Below, in pieces: positions 21,462-33,199 of a stretch of 64,000 bases of DNA (the first letter of the stretch is position 1; each line of letters starts with the position of its first letter). The notes under the pieces were generated by a model that saw only the letters and a program-made list of their open reading frames with translations, searched no databases and was not told where the DNA came from. The stretch comes from Galaxea fascicularis (lineage: Eukaryota; Cnidaria; Anthozoa; Scleractinia; Euphylliidae), in the NCBI GenBank assembly GCA_948470475.1, contig OX419342.1, positions 22,650,077-22,714,076 of the forward strand, given 5' to 3'. Made by a program: the position numbers and the translations under genes.

Positions 21462-21656
21462 TTGACAGTGGTGGTAGTTAACTCAGCAGCAGAAAAAAAA
21501 ATCAACCCGGCTAAACTCAACCTAACTTTAGACTACCTTAGACTCAGCTATAAACTTGGGTCTTATGTAAAAGTACCAACAACTTTAAGAAAATGAAACC
21601 CAATTCAATAGTAACTATCTTACTGCCTAACATCAAACTGCACTCAATCCACTTAC

Positions 21657-21764
21657 CTGTAAATATTTCCTAAATTTGTGGGAACCCCTTGAGGCTTTGT
21701 TTATTACGCCAATTGCCTTGGGGAAGTTGTTCACGTAATTAGAATAAATTCTAAGAACGTCGAT
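21657..21764 (-). CDS. RhoGEF exon 16: DH domain
   Basis: Acceptor CTTTATTTCCAG, 108 nt, donor TTACAG|GTAAGT; phase 0/0. IDVLRIYSNYVNNFPKAIGV matches the DH 'Y..Y..N...A' segment, then HKFRKYLQ. Confidence 0.9.
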
Positions 21765-22166
21765 CTGGAAATAAAGAGCAAAAAGTGACATTCGATGAGC
21801 AACAACGCACTGCATCATCGGCAGTTTTGTTTGAGAAGCGCACGTTTCACTTTTAATTTCAGCCTCGAAATATGTAGTTATAAAAACAACATGGAAGGCC
21901 ATCAGTTCGCCGCTCAAGGTCGAGGCAAAGTCTTGGTGTCAAGCGCGGGAAAACGCGTGCAAACAAGTCAACTGGTTTAGATTAACTTCTGTCTTTTGTG
22001 GATGAGGGGTGAGTATATTTTCCTAATTAGCCACAAGAAACGCGAAACGACACCCTTGAACAAAACCTGTGTGACACCCAATTAGAGTCTTCCAATTATT
22101 CAATCCAATCTGTTTTACTTTTAATTCAAAAGTAAAGTTATCATAAGGACCACTACAGGTGACTTT

Positions 22167-22383
22167 TTAACCCCTATAAACCCTAAGATCAAAATTTAAA
22201 TTCTCATTTGATACCCCTATATACATTTCCTATAAACATCATAGGGATAAATTTTTAAATAGTATCAATCAAATTCGTCTTATGTGATCCCGTCCTCAAC
22301 TCTCATGATCACTCTGTTTTATAAAGTGTTGGTATTACATGGAGAAATTTGATGTTGATCACTCTTGGGGTACGAAGGGTTAA
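22167..22383. mobile_element. TTAACCC...GGGTTAA TIR element in a RhoGEF intron
   Basis: Ends TTAACCCCTATAAACCCTAAGA and, at the right, ACTCTTGGGGTACGAAGGGTTAA are imperfect inverted repeats. It is non-coding and resembles the family at 23369, 30639 and 60443 at its tips. Confidence 0.45.
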
Positions 22384-22466
22384 TTAGTGTCAATGAATTC
22401 AGGTCATTGTCCATCTGCTAGCTACTTTCAGTTACTGTTTTTTTTTTCGGTCGATTTCGCACTTAC

Positions 22467-22605
22467 GTGATAAGAACCGCTAAGTTTAGTAAATATGTCG
22501 CCCACAATGCCTTGTAACTTCCAGTTTTGAAGTCTCTCTTCCAAGTCATTCATGAAGAGTGTATGACTTTTGAGGATCTGGTCAAGCTCTCCGGGGAATA
22601 GGACG
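22467..22605 (-). CDS. RhoGEF exon 15: DH domain
   Basis: Acceptor CAATTTTCCAG, 139 nt, donor TATCAC|GTAAGT; phase 2 in, 0 out. VLFPGELDQILKSHTLFMND then LEERLQNW and QGIVGDIFTKL fit the DH 'iF..i..l...H..fl..L..r...w....iGdiFl' pattern. LFPG and W..QG are the features that suggest an ARHGEF33-type domain. Confidence 0.9.
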
Positions 22606-23273
22606 CTGGAAAATTGAAAATGAAAAATGAAAAATACATGTTTAATTATAAAACAATATAGTTGAGAAAAAACATGCAAAGTGCCGTCAAGTTAACGTTC
22701 CACTTGATAGTTAGCATTGAAAAGGAATCCTAATGCGCGTTAATCATTAATATGAACGCGATTCAGATAGAAGATTAATATTTTTTTAAAAGGCTGTTGT
22801 ACGAGTAAACTAATTATATAGCGTACAAACAATCAAAATAGTTTGCGACAGCTTGACCACGAACTGTTTGAACGATATCACCAGCAGTGGAAACAGAACT
22901 GTAGTGTCGTAGATGTCAAAGATAGTTTCAATAATGTTTTTAATGTCTGTTCGCACAGAAGCATTGACGTTATCTGAACGTTTTCCGGCAAAACACAAGG
23001 GGACCCCGTTTTTATATTAATCTTCAAGACAAAGTAAAAGGATTGTATGTTGTATAGTCGAATGCTGTGCATTTGGAAATGATGAACGTTAATTCGTAAG
23101 CATACGTAGAATTTTGATTACTTGATCGGTTAAATTGGCATGTTCGTGTACGATAATATGCATGTTTTCACTGAAAACAAAGTACAATTAAGGTATTTAA
23201 TAGATTGTAAACTTTAAGCACATAATGGCTGCTTAAGAAACTTAAAATAATATTTAAAAAGACCCTTACTCAC

Positions 23274-23326
23274 TCAATCTCCTTAGGAGAAATCAAGTTG
23301 TTCTCTCTTATCGGCTTCTCAAATAC
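23274..23326 (-). CDS. RhoGEF exon 14: DH domain
   Basis: Acceptor TTTTTATAATCAG, 53 nt, donor ATTGA|GTGAGT; phase 0 in, 2 out. VFEKPIRENNLISPKEI is the DH 'f..PL.......is..ei' segment. Confidence 0.85.
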
Positions 23327-23368
23327 CTGATTATAAAAAGAGATTGAAAATGGGACTGATGACCATCA

Positions 23369-23567
23369 ACACTTTCACTCCCTGGAGTGACCAATTTCTC
23401 CTTGCAAGATCATTACAATGTCAAGCAGACAGGCGATGAGAATCAATAAAAAAAAAATAGGTAGGGGATATTGCTTGATTTAACACCAAATTCTTAGAAC
23501 TAACATTATAAGCAATGTATGGCAGACAGTATAGAGAATTAATATTGGGATAGTGGGAGTGAAAGGG
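23369..23567. mobile_element. MITE, CTTTCACTCCC family, copy 1
   Basis: Ends CTTTCACTCCC and GGGAGTGAAAGGG are inverted repeats about 200 bp apart. The inner sequence shares AATGTATGGCA-type words with the copy at 60443-60651. Non-coding, in a RhoGEF intron. Confidence 0.65.
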
Positions 23568-23721
23568 TCCAAATGACTTCACCTTACCAACCCGCTATTC
23601 TCCGTTTCAATGTTATTAGTAAGATAAGGAAATTCCGCTTGACAAGTTTGAACTTTACAATAGTCAAAGCGAAACGTATAACACTGGATAATTACTACTC
23701 AAGCACAGTCATAAATCCTAC

Positions 23722-23798
23722 CTCTTTCAAGGTCCTTAAACATGCCAGATATTTCTTCTCTGTATCCAGAATCTCCTTAGCAACTTGATATCTTTTTT
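23722..23798 (-). CDS. RhoGEF exon 13: start of DH domain
   Basis: Acceptor GTTTAACACAG, 77 nt, donor AAAGAG|GTAGGA; phase 1 in, 0 out. YQVAKEILDTEKKYLACLRT is the classic first DH helix (consensus 'E.l.TE..Yv..L'). Confidence 0.9.
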
Positions 23799-24237
23799 CT
23801 GTGTTAAACAAATGTAGACAATTTGGCAAAACGTACAGACGAGCTGGCAATATCTTAAGGACCGAGGTTACCATTGTGCTTTTCGCAACACAGTTCTCTT
23901 CCTGTTACATAATCTGCATATTGGAACAAGTTGGTAATGGGCACAGACGGCCTTAACGAGCAATATCCTTGAGAAGGCTACCTTTCTCTAGTTTACTTTT
24001 TTTTTCAAAAACCGGTTTTTGTTATGTAACGTAACATGTGAATGGTCCAGCTAAAGAGGCCGGGATGGGTGCTTCCATTGAAGGACAAGATTCCAGACGT
24101 TCGTCTACTTCGCACTTAAAAATAAAACCCAAGTAAAATAACAGTTTGAAATACTGAAAAAATATTTCATGAAGAGTAGCGGAACAAGAAGAAAGTAACA
24201 AATTAAATCTCGACTGATGTATATCTAGAGGTGAAAA

Positions 24238-24622
24238 CAAGCAAACAAATCGAAGACATTTCGATATCAGATCATCATCATAATGCTAATACCGATTTTA
24301 TAACTTGCTTTCAGTGATGTCTTTAAGTCAGGTAAAGCTAAAGTAACTTTAAATGCGCAGCGTGGTTTTCTCGGCCATGATGTGTTAAATACGCAAACAG
24401 ATGAATCAGGACTGTTATACCAACAGTTTGGTGCGAATAGAACAGGACTGCATGCCTGTATAAACCAGAAATTTTCGGACTTATCTCTTCGGTTCATCCT
24501 ATAACTTAGCTTAATTTTTAAAGAGCATTGCAACTTTTTTTAACAATGATGTGTTAAATAAACAAATAGATAGATAAGAACTGTAAGACTAGTATTTTAG
24601 CGCAAATAAAAAAAGGATTGAC
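24238..24622 (+). repeat. small local duplication
   Basis: A block beginning GATGTGTTAAATA and continuing CAAA(C/T)AGAT near 24378 recurs near 24546, followed in both copies by ACTGT.., GCGAATA/GCAAATA and GGACTG/TTGACTG words. Diverged tandem copies about 168 bp apart, with no gene. Confidence 0.4.
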
Positions 24623-25570
24623 TGTCAACGTTTTCATATTATTCTTTGTCCTTGTTATACATTAGCTTTTTCATGCAGTGATTAAGTCCAAATGTCGCTC
24701 GATATTTTTGCTTACTTTGATCATTAAAAGGAACATTGAGCGCTAACTGGAAACAATGCACACTTAAGAATCATTCAGGTAAAAAATGAGGGTGATTAGA
24801 GTTTTATACCCCAGCAACCAAACAAATACAGGTAAACACAGTTGTTGCTAAGTCGAAACGGCACGTGAGGCAGACGCATTGGCTGAGAGCCGCTGGTCTC
24901 GGAGTAATTTATAATATACATAATAAAACTCAAAGTGCTTTTCCTTAATTAAATTTATTGCTCACTGCTCGTAACTGAATGACTTTCTTTGTGTTTTCCT
25001 ATTTTCCTTTGTTTGAAGACGCCCTTACCTTCTTAACTTTTGTTGCTGGCTGTGAATAAATTCCTTCACCTCTAATCAGTATCTATCTAATTACTATCTT
25101 CCTTGTAATCAGTCTGGTTGGTCTCGATCGGTTGTTTGGGTTAAATCAGTGTAATTTGTTTCAAAATTTAATTTCTCAATAATAAAAACTGTTATTTTAC
25201 TAATTTGGCACATCACTATCATCAAACAGGCAATTAAGCAATTAAACTGAAGGTCTGCAAGGAGCTCTCAAGCTAAATCGCAGCTTTTCCTTTTATTTTT
25301 GAGCTGTCCACTTGAGAAATTACGTACCATTATGATTTGAATCATATCACATTGTCCAGGGCTGCGATAAAATAATTTTTTCTACATAGTTTTCGCGTTT
25401 TATTAAAAAATTACTCAGAACCACCGGAGAAGCACAGCGTGAGAATGAAACAAACCGGTATCAGCCGCACGTGCGAACAAACTACGGTCGTATAGGGCCT
25501 TTAAGTTCCTCTTTGCACAATACCTATAAACCGTAATGCATAAAAAGGCAATTGGCTGGCAAATACATAC

Positions 25571-25720
25571 CGTCTTTTTTGGTCCTCATAGTCGTGCCTT
25601 GAAAAGTAAACGTGTTACGCCTCTCTAGTCTTGTTCTTGGAAATTCTTCGACAAGAGTAGGCAGAACAAGATTCGCTAGCATTTCATGCTTGGCTTTTAC
25701 TTGTATACTGAGGTGATGAT
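25571..25720 (-). CDS. RhoGEF exon 12: pre-DH linker
   Basis: Acceptor ATCTTCCAACACAG, 150 nt, donor AGACG|GTATGT; phase 1 in and out, matching both neighbours. Encodes KHEMLANLVLPTLVEEFPRT and LERRNTFTFQGTTMRTKKD, then joins straight into the first DH helix. Confidence 0.75.
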
Positions 25721-25971
25721 CTGTGTTGGAAGATAACATATACCAGTGAAAAACACTTGAGCAGGCAATATCGCGTGACCCTGACAGGTAACCTCTGTGC
25801 CCATGCGCAGTTGTAAATGAACACAAAAAGTGGAAAGTGGATAGGAAACCGAAATTGGATAGGGGGTTGTTGTTAATTCCGTGTGCAAAACTTGATCTCC
25901 CTCAGAACATTCTCCCTTTTTAACTATTTGATTACAATGCGGTACAGCTGTTTGCCAATTATAGATTTTTG

Positions 25972-26282
25972 GGGAACAGGGTTGGCGCAGTGGTGAGAGC
26001 ACTCGCCTTTCACCAATGTGTCCTAGGTTCGATTCCCGGACTCGGCGTTATAAGTGGGCAGAGTTTGTTGGTTCTATACTCTGCTCCGAGAGGTTTTTCT
26101 CCGGGTACTCCGGTTTTCCCCTCTCTGCAAAAACCAACATTGATTTGATTTGGGAATTGTTAAGAATTGTAAAGAATTTAGAATTGTAAGGAATTAGAAT
26201 TTGATACATTGTAAAGCGCTATGAGCTCAGGATATGAGCGCTATATAAATAAAGGTTATTGTTGTTATTATTATTATTGTTG
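25972..26282 (+). mobile_element. tRNA-derived SINE
   Basis: An RNA polymerase III A box (TTGGCGCAGTGG, 25982-25993) is followed about 35 bp later by an exact B box (GGTTCGATTCC). Then comes a tRNA-unrelated body (CTCCGAGAGGTTTTTCTCCG) and a 3' end, CTATATAAATAAAGG, with a (TTATTG)/(TTA)n tail. This is the standard SINE layout. It lies in the intron between exons 11 and 12, antisense to the gene. Confidence 0.88.
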
Positions 26283-28073
26283 CAGGGATTTCCCTTACAC
26301 TGATTTTGAAATTATCGCTCTAATTGATTGGTTCCTAGTGACGTAAACCAATGTCTACTTTCAAAGACAAGTTGGTATAATTACTTCGAATCAAGTGCAA
26401 AAACCTACGCGATCTGGCTTACTCTTGAAAACGAGCATACCGTATCCCAATTGAAGACAATAAAACAAAACCTCAACTGTGACAACACTATCTCCACCCT
26501 CTCTTTCAGTGCCGAAGCCGCCGTGTAAGGAACATCGGCGCCAAAAATGGATTATCCACGGTTGTGTATGTTTACCTAAATTGTAATCTGCTGGTGTTCG
26601 TGTATAGCCTTGCGTGTCATCACGTCACAATTTTTTTCCCACAAAGATTACGGTATCTTTTATTTTCGTCTCTGCTGTAGTGATTAACACCTGCGTACAA
26701 GTGTGGTCTCGCATAAAGGTGCGTGTCTCAATGTTTTAATTTTGTCATCGTAAGTTAATTTCATCAGTCTTACCAGACAAATCCCTATTAAATTGCTTCT
26801 TTGTATACTACATTTTTCCTATTTTTTCGCACGAAGCTTAACGCATTGTCCATTTGCTGTCTACATTATTCATATATATATATATATATATTCCACCTTT
26901 GTTTCCATTAAATATATAGCCAGCCTTAACACAAAATATAGTTTTCTCGCTAGCACGTGGCGTTGTCGATGATTGAGCCGTCCTTTGCTCAATATTGTTC
27001 CTCAAGAATTGTACTTTGACCTTCGTCATTTTCGTGGAGCATTCAATTTGACGTGTTTGAAATGGTAGGGTTTACTGTAAATCTTGTTCTTACTGTGCGC
27101 CAACTTCAAACAAGACAAACCCTCGTGACGAGAGAAGCGCTCAATACGATGATTTATGTTGCAAAGAAACAGCGGCTTTGCAACCAACCCCCAGCATCGT
27201 TGACTTAAAGTTGAACTGAATCGTAAGAAGGCATAATTCACATCAAACAAATTTAAAACTCAGTAAAAACAAAGTATAAACACAGACTCACGTAGGGATA
27301 AGTGAAAACTTTCTCTGTTCATCTTAGCCCTCCGTCGTGGAAGGCACCGCCTGTGCGTCTTTGCGCTCATAAAATATTCATTGGAAACCCCCGCAAATCG
27401 TTCTTGTGTTTATATAATGTAAACACCGGGCATCTCTCTCACTTCACCAAAGGAAACTGTCGTAAAATGGTCCTTAACAGAGCCCTCAACTCATAAAGTG
27501 ATGGCAACGCTTTTTCAGTCATCCAAAGACACTTTTTTCAAAAGCTGTAAACAATCACTGCATTTTCCAAACGACTGTAATACTAAAATCTAAATATTAA
27601 TGGCACGCTCGTCCCATGTGGTCTTATCACCAGTACAATATGCGAGAAGAAAAACAAGAAAATTGCTCAAATTCCTCCAGATATATTTTGCTAAGGACAC
27701 TCCGTGCTTTTAATATTGTTCAAGTTCATTGTTTTCTATTTTGGTGTCAAATTGTACGTTATAAATCTTCAACAGGAAACAATGATCAACATAGGCAGAA
27801 AACTTAAAGCAAATTTACAGCGGCTTTAAAAACCCGGACGTATTTTTTTTTTTTTTTGCTTTGAAGTGGTCAGTAGCAATAAAGGCCACAAGAACACTGA
27901 AAACGTGTTCCTCATCAGGTAAAACGTTGTATTGCATAGTGAGATTTTCTAAGTTTTGAGCTTCAAATGTATTGATCATGTGATCAAATGGTGTCTTACT
28001 GTTGATTTTTCTCTAAAATGAAAATTTAATAAAACAGGGATATTTTAAACAATGCAAGTTTCCGTTTCCTTAC

Positions 28074-28170
28074 CTGCGCCAGATGCTCTCAAACTTTTTT
28101 TTCTCAATCCTACAGGATAAGCTAAAGTCTGAGAATTTCGTCTTCTTGCTATAACAGTGAGAGCTGGTGC
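28074..28170 (-). CDS. RhoGEF exon 11
   Basis: Acceptor TTATTATTCTTAG, 97 nt, donor GCGCAG|GTAAGG; phase 0 in, 1 out. Encodes APALTVIARRRNSQTLAYPV and LRKKSLRASGA, a basic Ser-containing linker with RRNS- and RKKS-type kinase sites. Confidence 0.72.
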
Positions 28171-30638
28171 CTAAGAATAATAACAAACATATATGACCCA
28201 TATGACCCATAAGTCACGATATCACGCGGTATTTCATGCACCGGAAGTATATATGATCTATCGCTGCGGTAATCATTTACGTGAGCTTAATTAATCGGAA
28301 GTCGAATGCAAAAGGGGTGCTTTGTTTAAAGCTTACCCAGGCAATAATACAGGTAGACAAAAACGTCTAGCAAGTGCTTATTTAACCAGCAATATTGGGC
28401 AGCATATTTCGACGATTAGGTAACGAGTCGTTCAACGTTTCGCTATGGCAATCTAGGTACGGAAACCAAAATAAAGTTTTCAAGGTTGTCTAGCCTACCA
28501 TTACTCGACCTACAAGAAAGCCTTACTGAATATTTATTTAGAAAAATAGCTAATGAAATATGCAGGAGCTCAAACAGTCCGGTCACCAAGGATATTGAGA
28601 TGAAATATTGGACAACTTTCTTTGGATTATTTTAAGACCCCAAAATAATTGACTTACGTTTCAATATCACTTAATATGCGTAAAAAGTTTAAAACGCAAA
28701 GTAATACCAGGGTTTTGTTTCGCCAATCTGAAGGAACAGCATTATAAAAAACTTGAAAACTGACACAAAGAAACAAGGGCTTCCATTGGCGCCGTTTAGT
28801 CTGCTTGCATACAATTCTGGTTGTTAGTGAAGTTATTGGCCTCAAGCACTTTGCCCAGTTCCGGTTCACAAAGCAGCCTTCACACCGACGAGTCGACTAT
28901 CTCAGAAATCACAATCAGTAGAAAGAACTGAGTCGCTGAATTGAAGAGGTTTCATTCTTCATTTACTGCTACTTCAATACTTGATCGATAAACATACAAC
29001 AAAAGTATTCAACACTGATTTAGCAAACATACTGCAACAAGCAGCGTCATCAAATTAAACTAGAGTTATCTGAATAAGTACGCGAACTCAAAAGTTAGAA
29101 ATGAGCGAAGGTGAAAAATTGTGCACCAAAAATTGTTACGTTTAGCTGTGTTTAAAACAATTTGATTTTGTTGTACATTACTCCCCAGCTTCATTGAAAC
29201 CACCTGCCCTAACGTATAAAGCACAGAACAGACACCCTTAAAATATTGCGACAGTTATTCATCACGGTTACAATATTATTGGACGATCATCATACCAGTT
29301 CTAGTAGTTCTGCTGTTATCGTAGAATCGTCTTTCGATTTTCCCAACATTTCCACTAAGCACGTTTTCTGTCCAAGAGGATGTAGTAAGTCGATTCATAA
29401 ATCGAGCTTCAGGCGAAGACGCTGATAGCCAACAACTTTGTATTCAACTTAACTCGATGAGTTGTGTAATTATTTCAAAATCCGGTCACGATCACTCACA
29501 GGATGTTACCCAGCTAACCACAACGTTTTTTCGCTCCATAAAATACACTCGCTGTGGGACTATTTTTTAGCGCCAACCAGGCCCTACGACACTAAAACGT
29601 AGTTGATGTTTTCCTATAAATAAATTTAATTTTTTTGGCTCGGTATGTGGTTTAATTGCAACGACATGACGTACGTTTTGATCACGTGACAAGAATGCTT
29701 CTTAAGGACATGGAAGTGTGCCCCTTCGGTGGCTAGCAACCAACACAAAAAGTACTAAACACGATCAGGAAAACCCAATTTTTCTAAGACCTCTTTTTAT
29801 CCTTTGCTGACAATTAACCGCGATCCATCAAGAAATATAATCGACAGGGGAGAATCATCAAGTTTAAGTTGTTACTTTTTTTAAATTTTCGATGCGAATC
29901 TCGAATCAAAGTCGTAAATTGTAATCTAATTGCCTTTGCTGAGGGAAGTTTGTTTCCATCAGAGCCAACAAGCCGCGCGAGTGAGATGGCCAATGATAGA
30001 TTACTGAAGACAAATAAAGATAGGTACAACATATAAAGAGATGTTTGAAATAGCCACTGGTAAGTCACCGTCACAGTTCACCACACTGACAGGGCATAGA
30101 AAGGGTTTGCGTTCAAGATAATGAAAGTTATAGATATAAAACGACAATTTAGTATAATAAAATAGAGCAGGGAAGAAGTAACACAAGAACCGAGTAGAGC
30201 CGATGTCATGGGAAGTCCTTTGTACGTGAGTGCCATGTAGTTCCTTTGACCCTGGTGTGAACCAATCTATTCACATGTATATGAGGGATTCAAAACCTGA
30301 CGTTTCGGGCGTGCATCTCTTACTCAACAAAATATTTCAATACTGAATTTAGCAAAAATATTGCGACAAACGTCATCAAATGAAATACTGTGAACTTATT
30401 AATAGGTTTCACTTATTTTTTCACGTTTCACGAACTCAAAAGTTAGAAATGAGCGGTTATCCGCAGTCCTGAGACGTAAGGCACATGCAACTTCCTTGAC
30501 CCTGGAGTGAATGTATAAATGTCATGTATACTGATGAGACATTGAAAGCGTTAGCCCTTGTGAGTTGATAAAATCAAATTATCGTGAATCACTCTCTCAC
30601 CGACGTAGCACCACTGATTCTTTAGAAACTAGTCCCCA

Positions 30639-30677
30639 TTAACCCTTTCACTCCCGATAGTGCCAAATGGCACTTAC

Positions 30678-30721
<44 letters not shown>

Positions 30722-30748
30722 AGAACCCCTTGGGAGTTAAAGGGTTAA
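30639..30748. mobile_element. MITE, CTTTCACTCCC family, copy 2 (internally deleted)
   Basis: TTAACCCTTTCACTCCC at the left and GGGAGTTAAAGGGTTAA at the right form 17-bp TIRs with one mismatch. At 110 bp it is shorter than the other copies. Confidence 0.75.
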
Positions 30749-31373
30749 CCATTTATATGTACTTCGTCACCAGCACCAAAATTTGCTTCACTTAAGTTGC
30801 CCCGTGATCTCGTGAATTGGAAGGAATCGTGCCGTAGTCTTTTGTGTCGTTTGTGAGGTTAAGCCCCATTTTCCGAGGGTTAAAACTGAACTAAACACCG
30901 ACCAGCTCATCGCCTCTGCAGGAAGACGTTCCCCGCCAAGGAAGTCTTCCATAGAAGGAAGATTCCATGAAACACATTCCTCTAACAGTAAGCACAGCAG
31001 GAAGCTTTAAGGACAAAGGCACGTGAATAATTTGTCCAAGTTCATGTTCCAAAATAGATACGCCTTAGGAAACCGGTATCTCAAATTTAAATGTTCTCCC
31101 CAAAAACTCTCCCTTCTTCAATTCGTTAAAACCCAAATGACAACCACGGTCTTATCTAATCCTTGTTGAAACTCAGTCGAGAATAAGAGAATAAAGCAAT
31201 TGATCACCAAATAGAGAAAACCAAGGAGAATATAAATGTTGATATTGTAGCTTACATAGGGATTGTGTAGATCTGTTTTAATGTGCATTAGCTAACTACG
31301 GGTAGAAAATGCTGCATCGAACACTTAATGGTTATTTCAGTGAGTGAAGCACGCACACACACAGATCATGCTG

Positions 31374-31605
31374 GGCCGTAGCCAGACAAAAATTGTCACC
31401 GAGGCAATGGATGCAAAAACCACCTCTTTAATATTCATTTATTATTGATTTTTTTCGATGTATAGCCTCTTAGAGAAACATCAAAACATCCTTGCGCCTC
31501 TGTCAAACTACACAGACTGCTTATTTTTCGTAAGACACAAAGAAGGAAAAGTTCAAAATGTTTACCGAGGCAAGTGCCTCGGTTCGCCTCATACTGGCTA
31601 CGGCC
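31374..31605. mobile_element. TIR element GGCCGTAGCCAG...CTGGCTACGGCC
   Basis: Exact 12-bp terminal inverted repeats, with GAGGCA/TGCCTC words set just inside each end. 232 bp with no coding content. Confidence 0.6.
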
Positions 31606-33059
31606 TCGTCATGAGTGGGTCCCCTTTGTTCTTTTCTCTTTTTTTTTCCACTGGTTCATCGAAATTGACCAACTCGATGCAATATTTTCAGTTTCTGTCA
31701 CGTTTTGCGTAAATTTAACTTGTGAGTTTAATAAGTGAAACACGGCTAAATCGGCAGCGTCCGTAAGCCTGAAGCAAAGGCATCAGGTAATACCCCTCCA
31801 GCGACACTGCTCTCGACGCTTACCAGCACAAGCAGGTGTTTCTTACCTTTGATCGGGCCAAGCCGGCCTATGCCAACCTTTTATTACAATGAATAGTTTT
31901 TGAGAAAACGTCACCCCCACGCAGTTGTTGTTAAGTAACCACTTATAAACTGATATGGTTATTCTGATCTGTGCTGGGCAAATATTACTAGCTGGACAGT
32001 CCCCGAGGTGGTCTGTTATTAGCATGTTCATGAACATTCGACTTACTTTTAAAGGAAAATAAAATATAGACATAATAAAATAGTTAGGATTTTTTGTAAA
32101 ATTAAGAAATACCCCCGCTGCTCGTGAGCACGCACATGGAATTCGAATACTTTAGTTCTATAGGTCCTCTTTGCTTCTTTCAAAACCTCTTACGTCATAA
32201 ATGCAAGGCACTAACCCTTAAGAGGCCCCTAGTGACTCTACATTTGTGGTTAAAAGGTCAGTTTTCAAGAGTACTACTTAAACAAATGCTACTTAGTAAA
32301 ACTTTTGATTCGTGTTGCCTTGCATACTAAACTTCGAGCGGGAACGATGTCTCTTGAAGATCTATTTATAAACTCCTAACGCGTCACAAGTGTAAAGAAA
32401 GCTATTTAGCATTTTCTTCCTGCGTTGCAGTTTATTATACTGTAATACATAGAGGCAGTTTATTTTAAGCCAGTATTTAGATCAAATTCTTTAGTGTAAC
32501 AACCTCAAATCAAGACGCTGAGAAGTAATCCTTCTGAATTCTTTTTCAGAATTTCATGTAATCAACTAAGTTCAACAGATGATAAATCTTAAAGTTTATT
32601 TGACGAAGAAAGCCCGAGAGTATAGTTACTTCCAATGTGATTTAGCGATTTGGGGCTTGTCAAATTGTTACTCTCCTAAATGACTAAATGCGATCTACAC
32701 ATAAGGAAGTTAAAGTATATCGTATGAATTTGAATGTATGAAAATCAAGTGTATTGTCGAACCTTGTCGATTACTTGCCGTTCGCTCGCTTTCGTCTGGG
32801 CCTCGTTGCTTTTGCGATACCACCACAAAACTGAACAACTCACCAAGACCGAGAGTTATTAAAATAGTATTAGATCCTTCTTTTGCGTGATGATCGACAT
32901 GAAAATATAAATTTAAGGACACGTACAGTTTTGATTAAGAGCTAATGAACTAATAAACACTTGACGATTCAACCAATAACACGAAAGCGATTTCAGCGGA
33001 GTTTTAATATGACGATACACGCGAATAGTTTCTGTATAGCTCTTCCACTGCAAGAGGAC

Positions 33060-33199
33060 TTTATAAATTTCTTATTAAACTTTAAGCTTCTAATTAACAG
33101 TGATCTAAGCGCAGCACTCAACGAAACAGAGGATTTGAGAGCAAAAATTATATTAAGGAGCGTACGGCGTAACATTGAGAATTTAAGCACCGATGTTTG
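33060..33199 (+). CDS. possible plus-strand terminal exon (unknown)
   Basis: After the pyrimidine-rich acceptor AGCTCTTCCACTGCAAGAG, 46 open codons run to a TGA at 33197-33199. They encode a helical, Leu-rich peptide (DFINFLLNFKLLINSDLSAA, then RSVRRNIENLSTDV). An AATAAA occurs near 33412. No upstream partner exon was identified, so this is weak. Confidence 0.2.
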
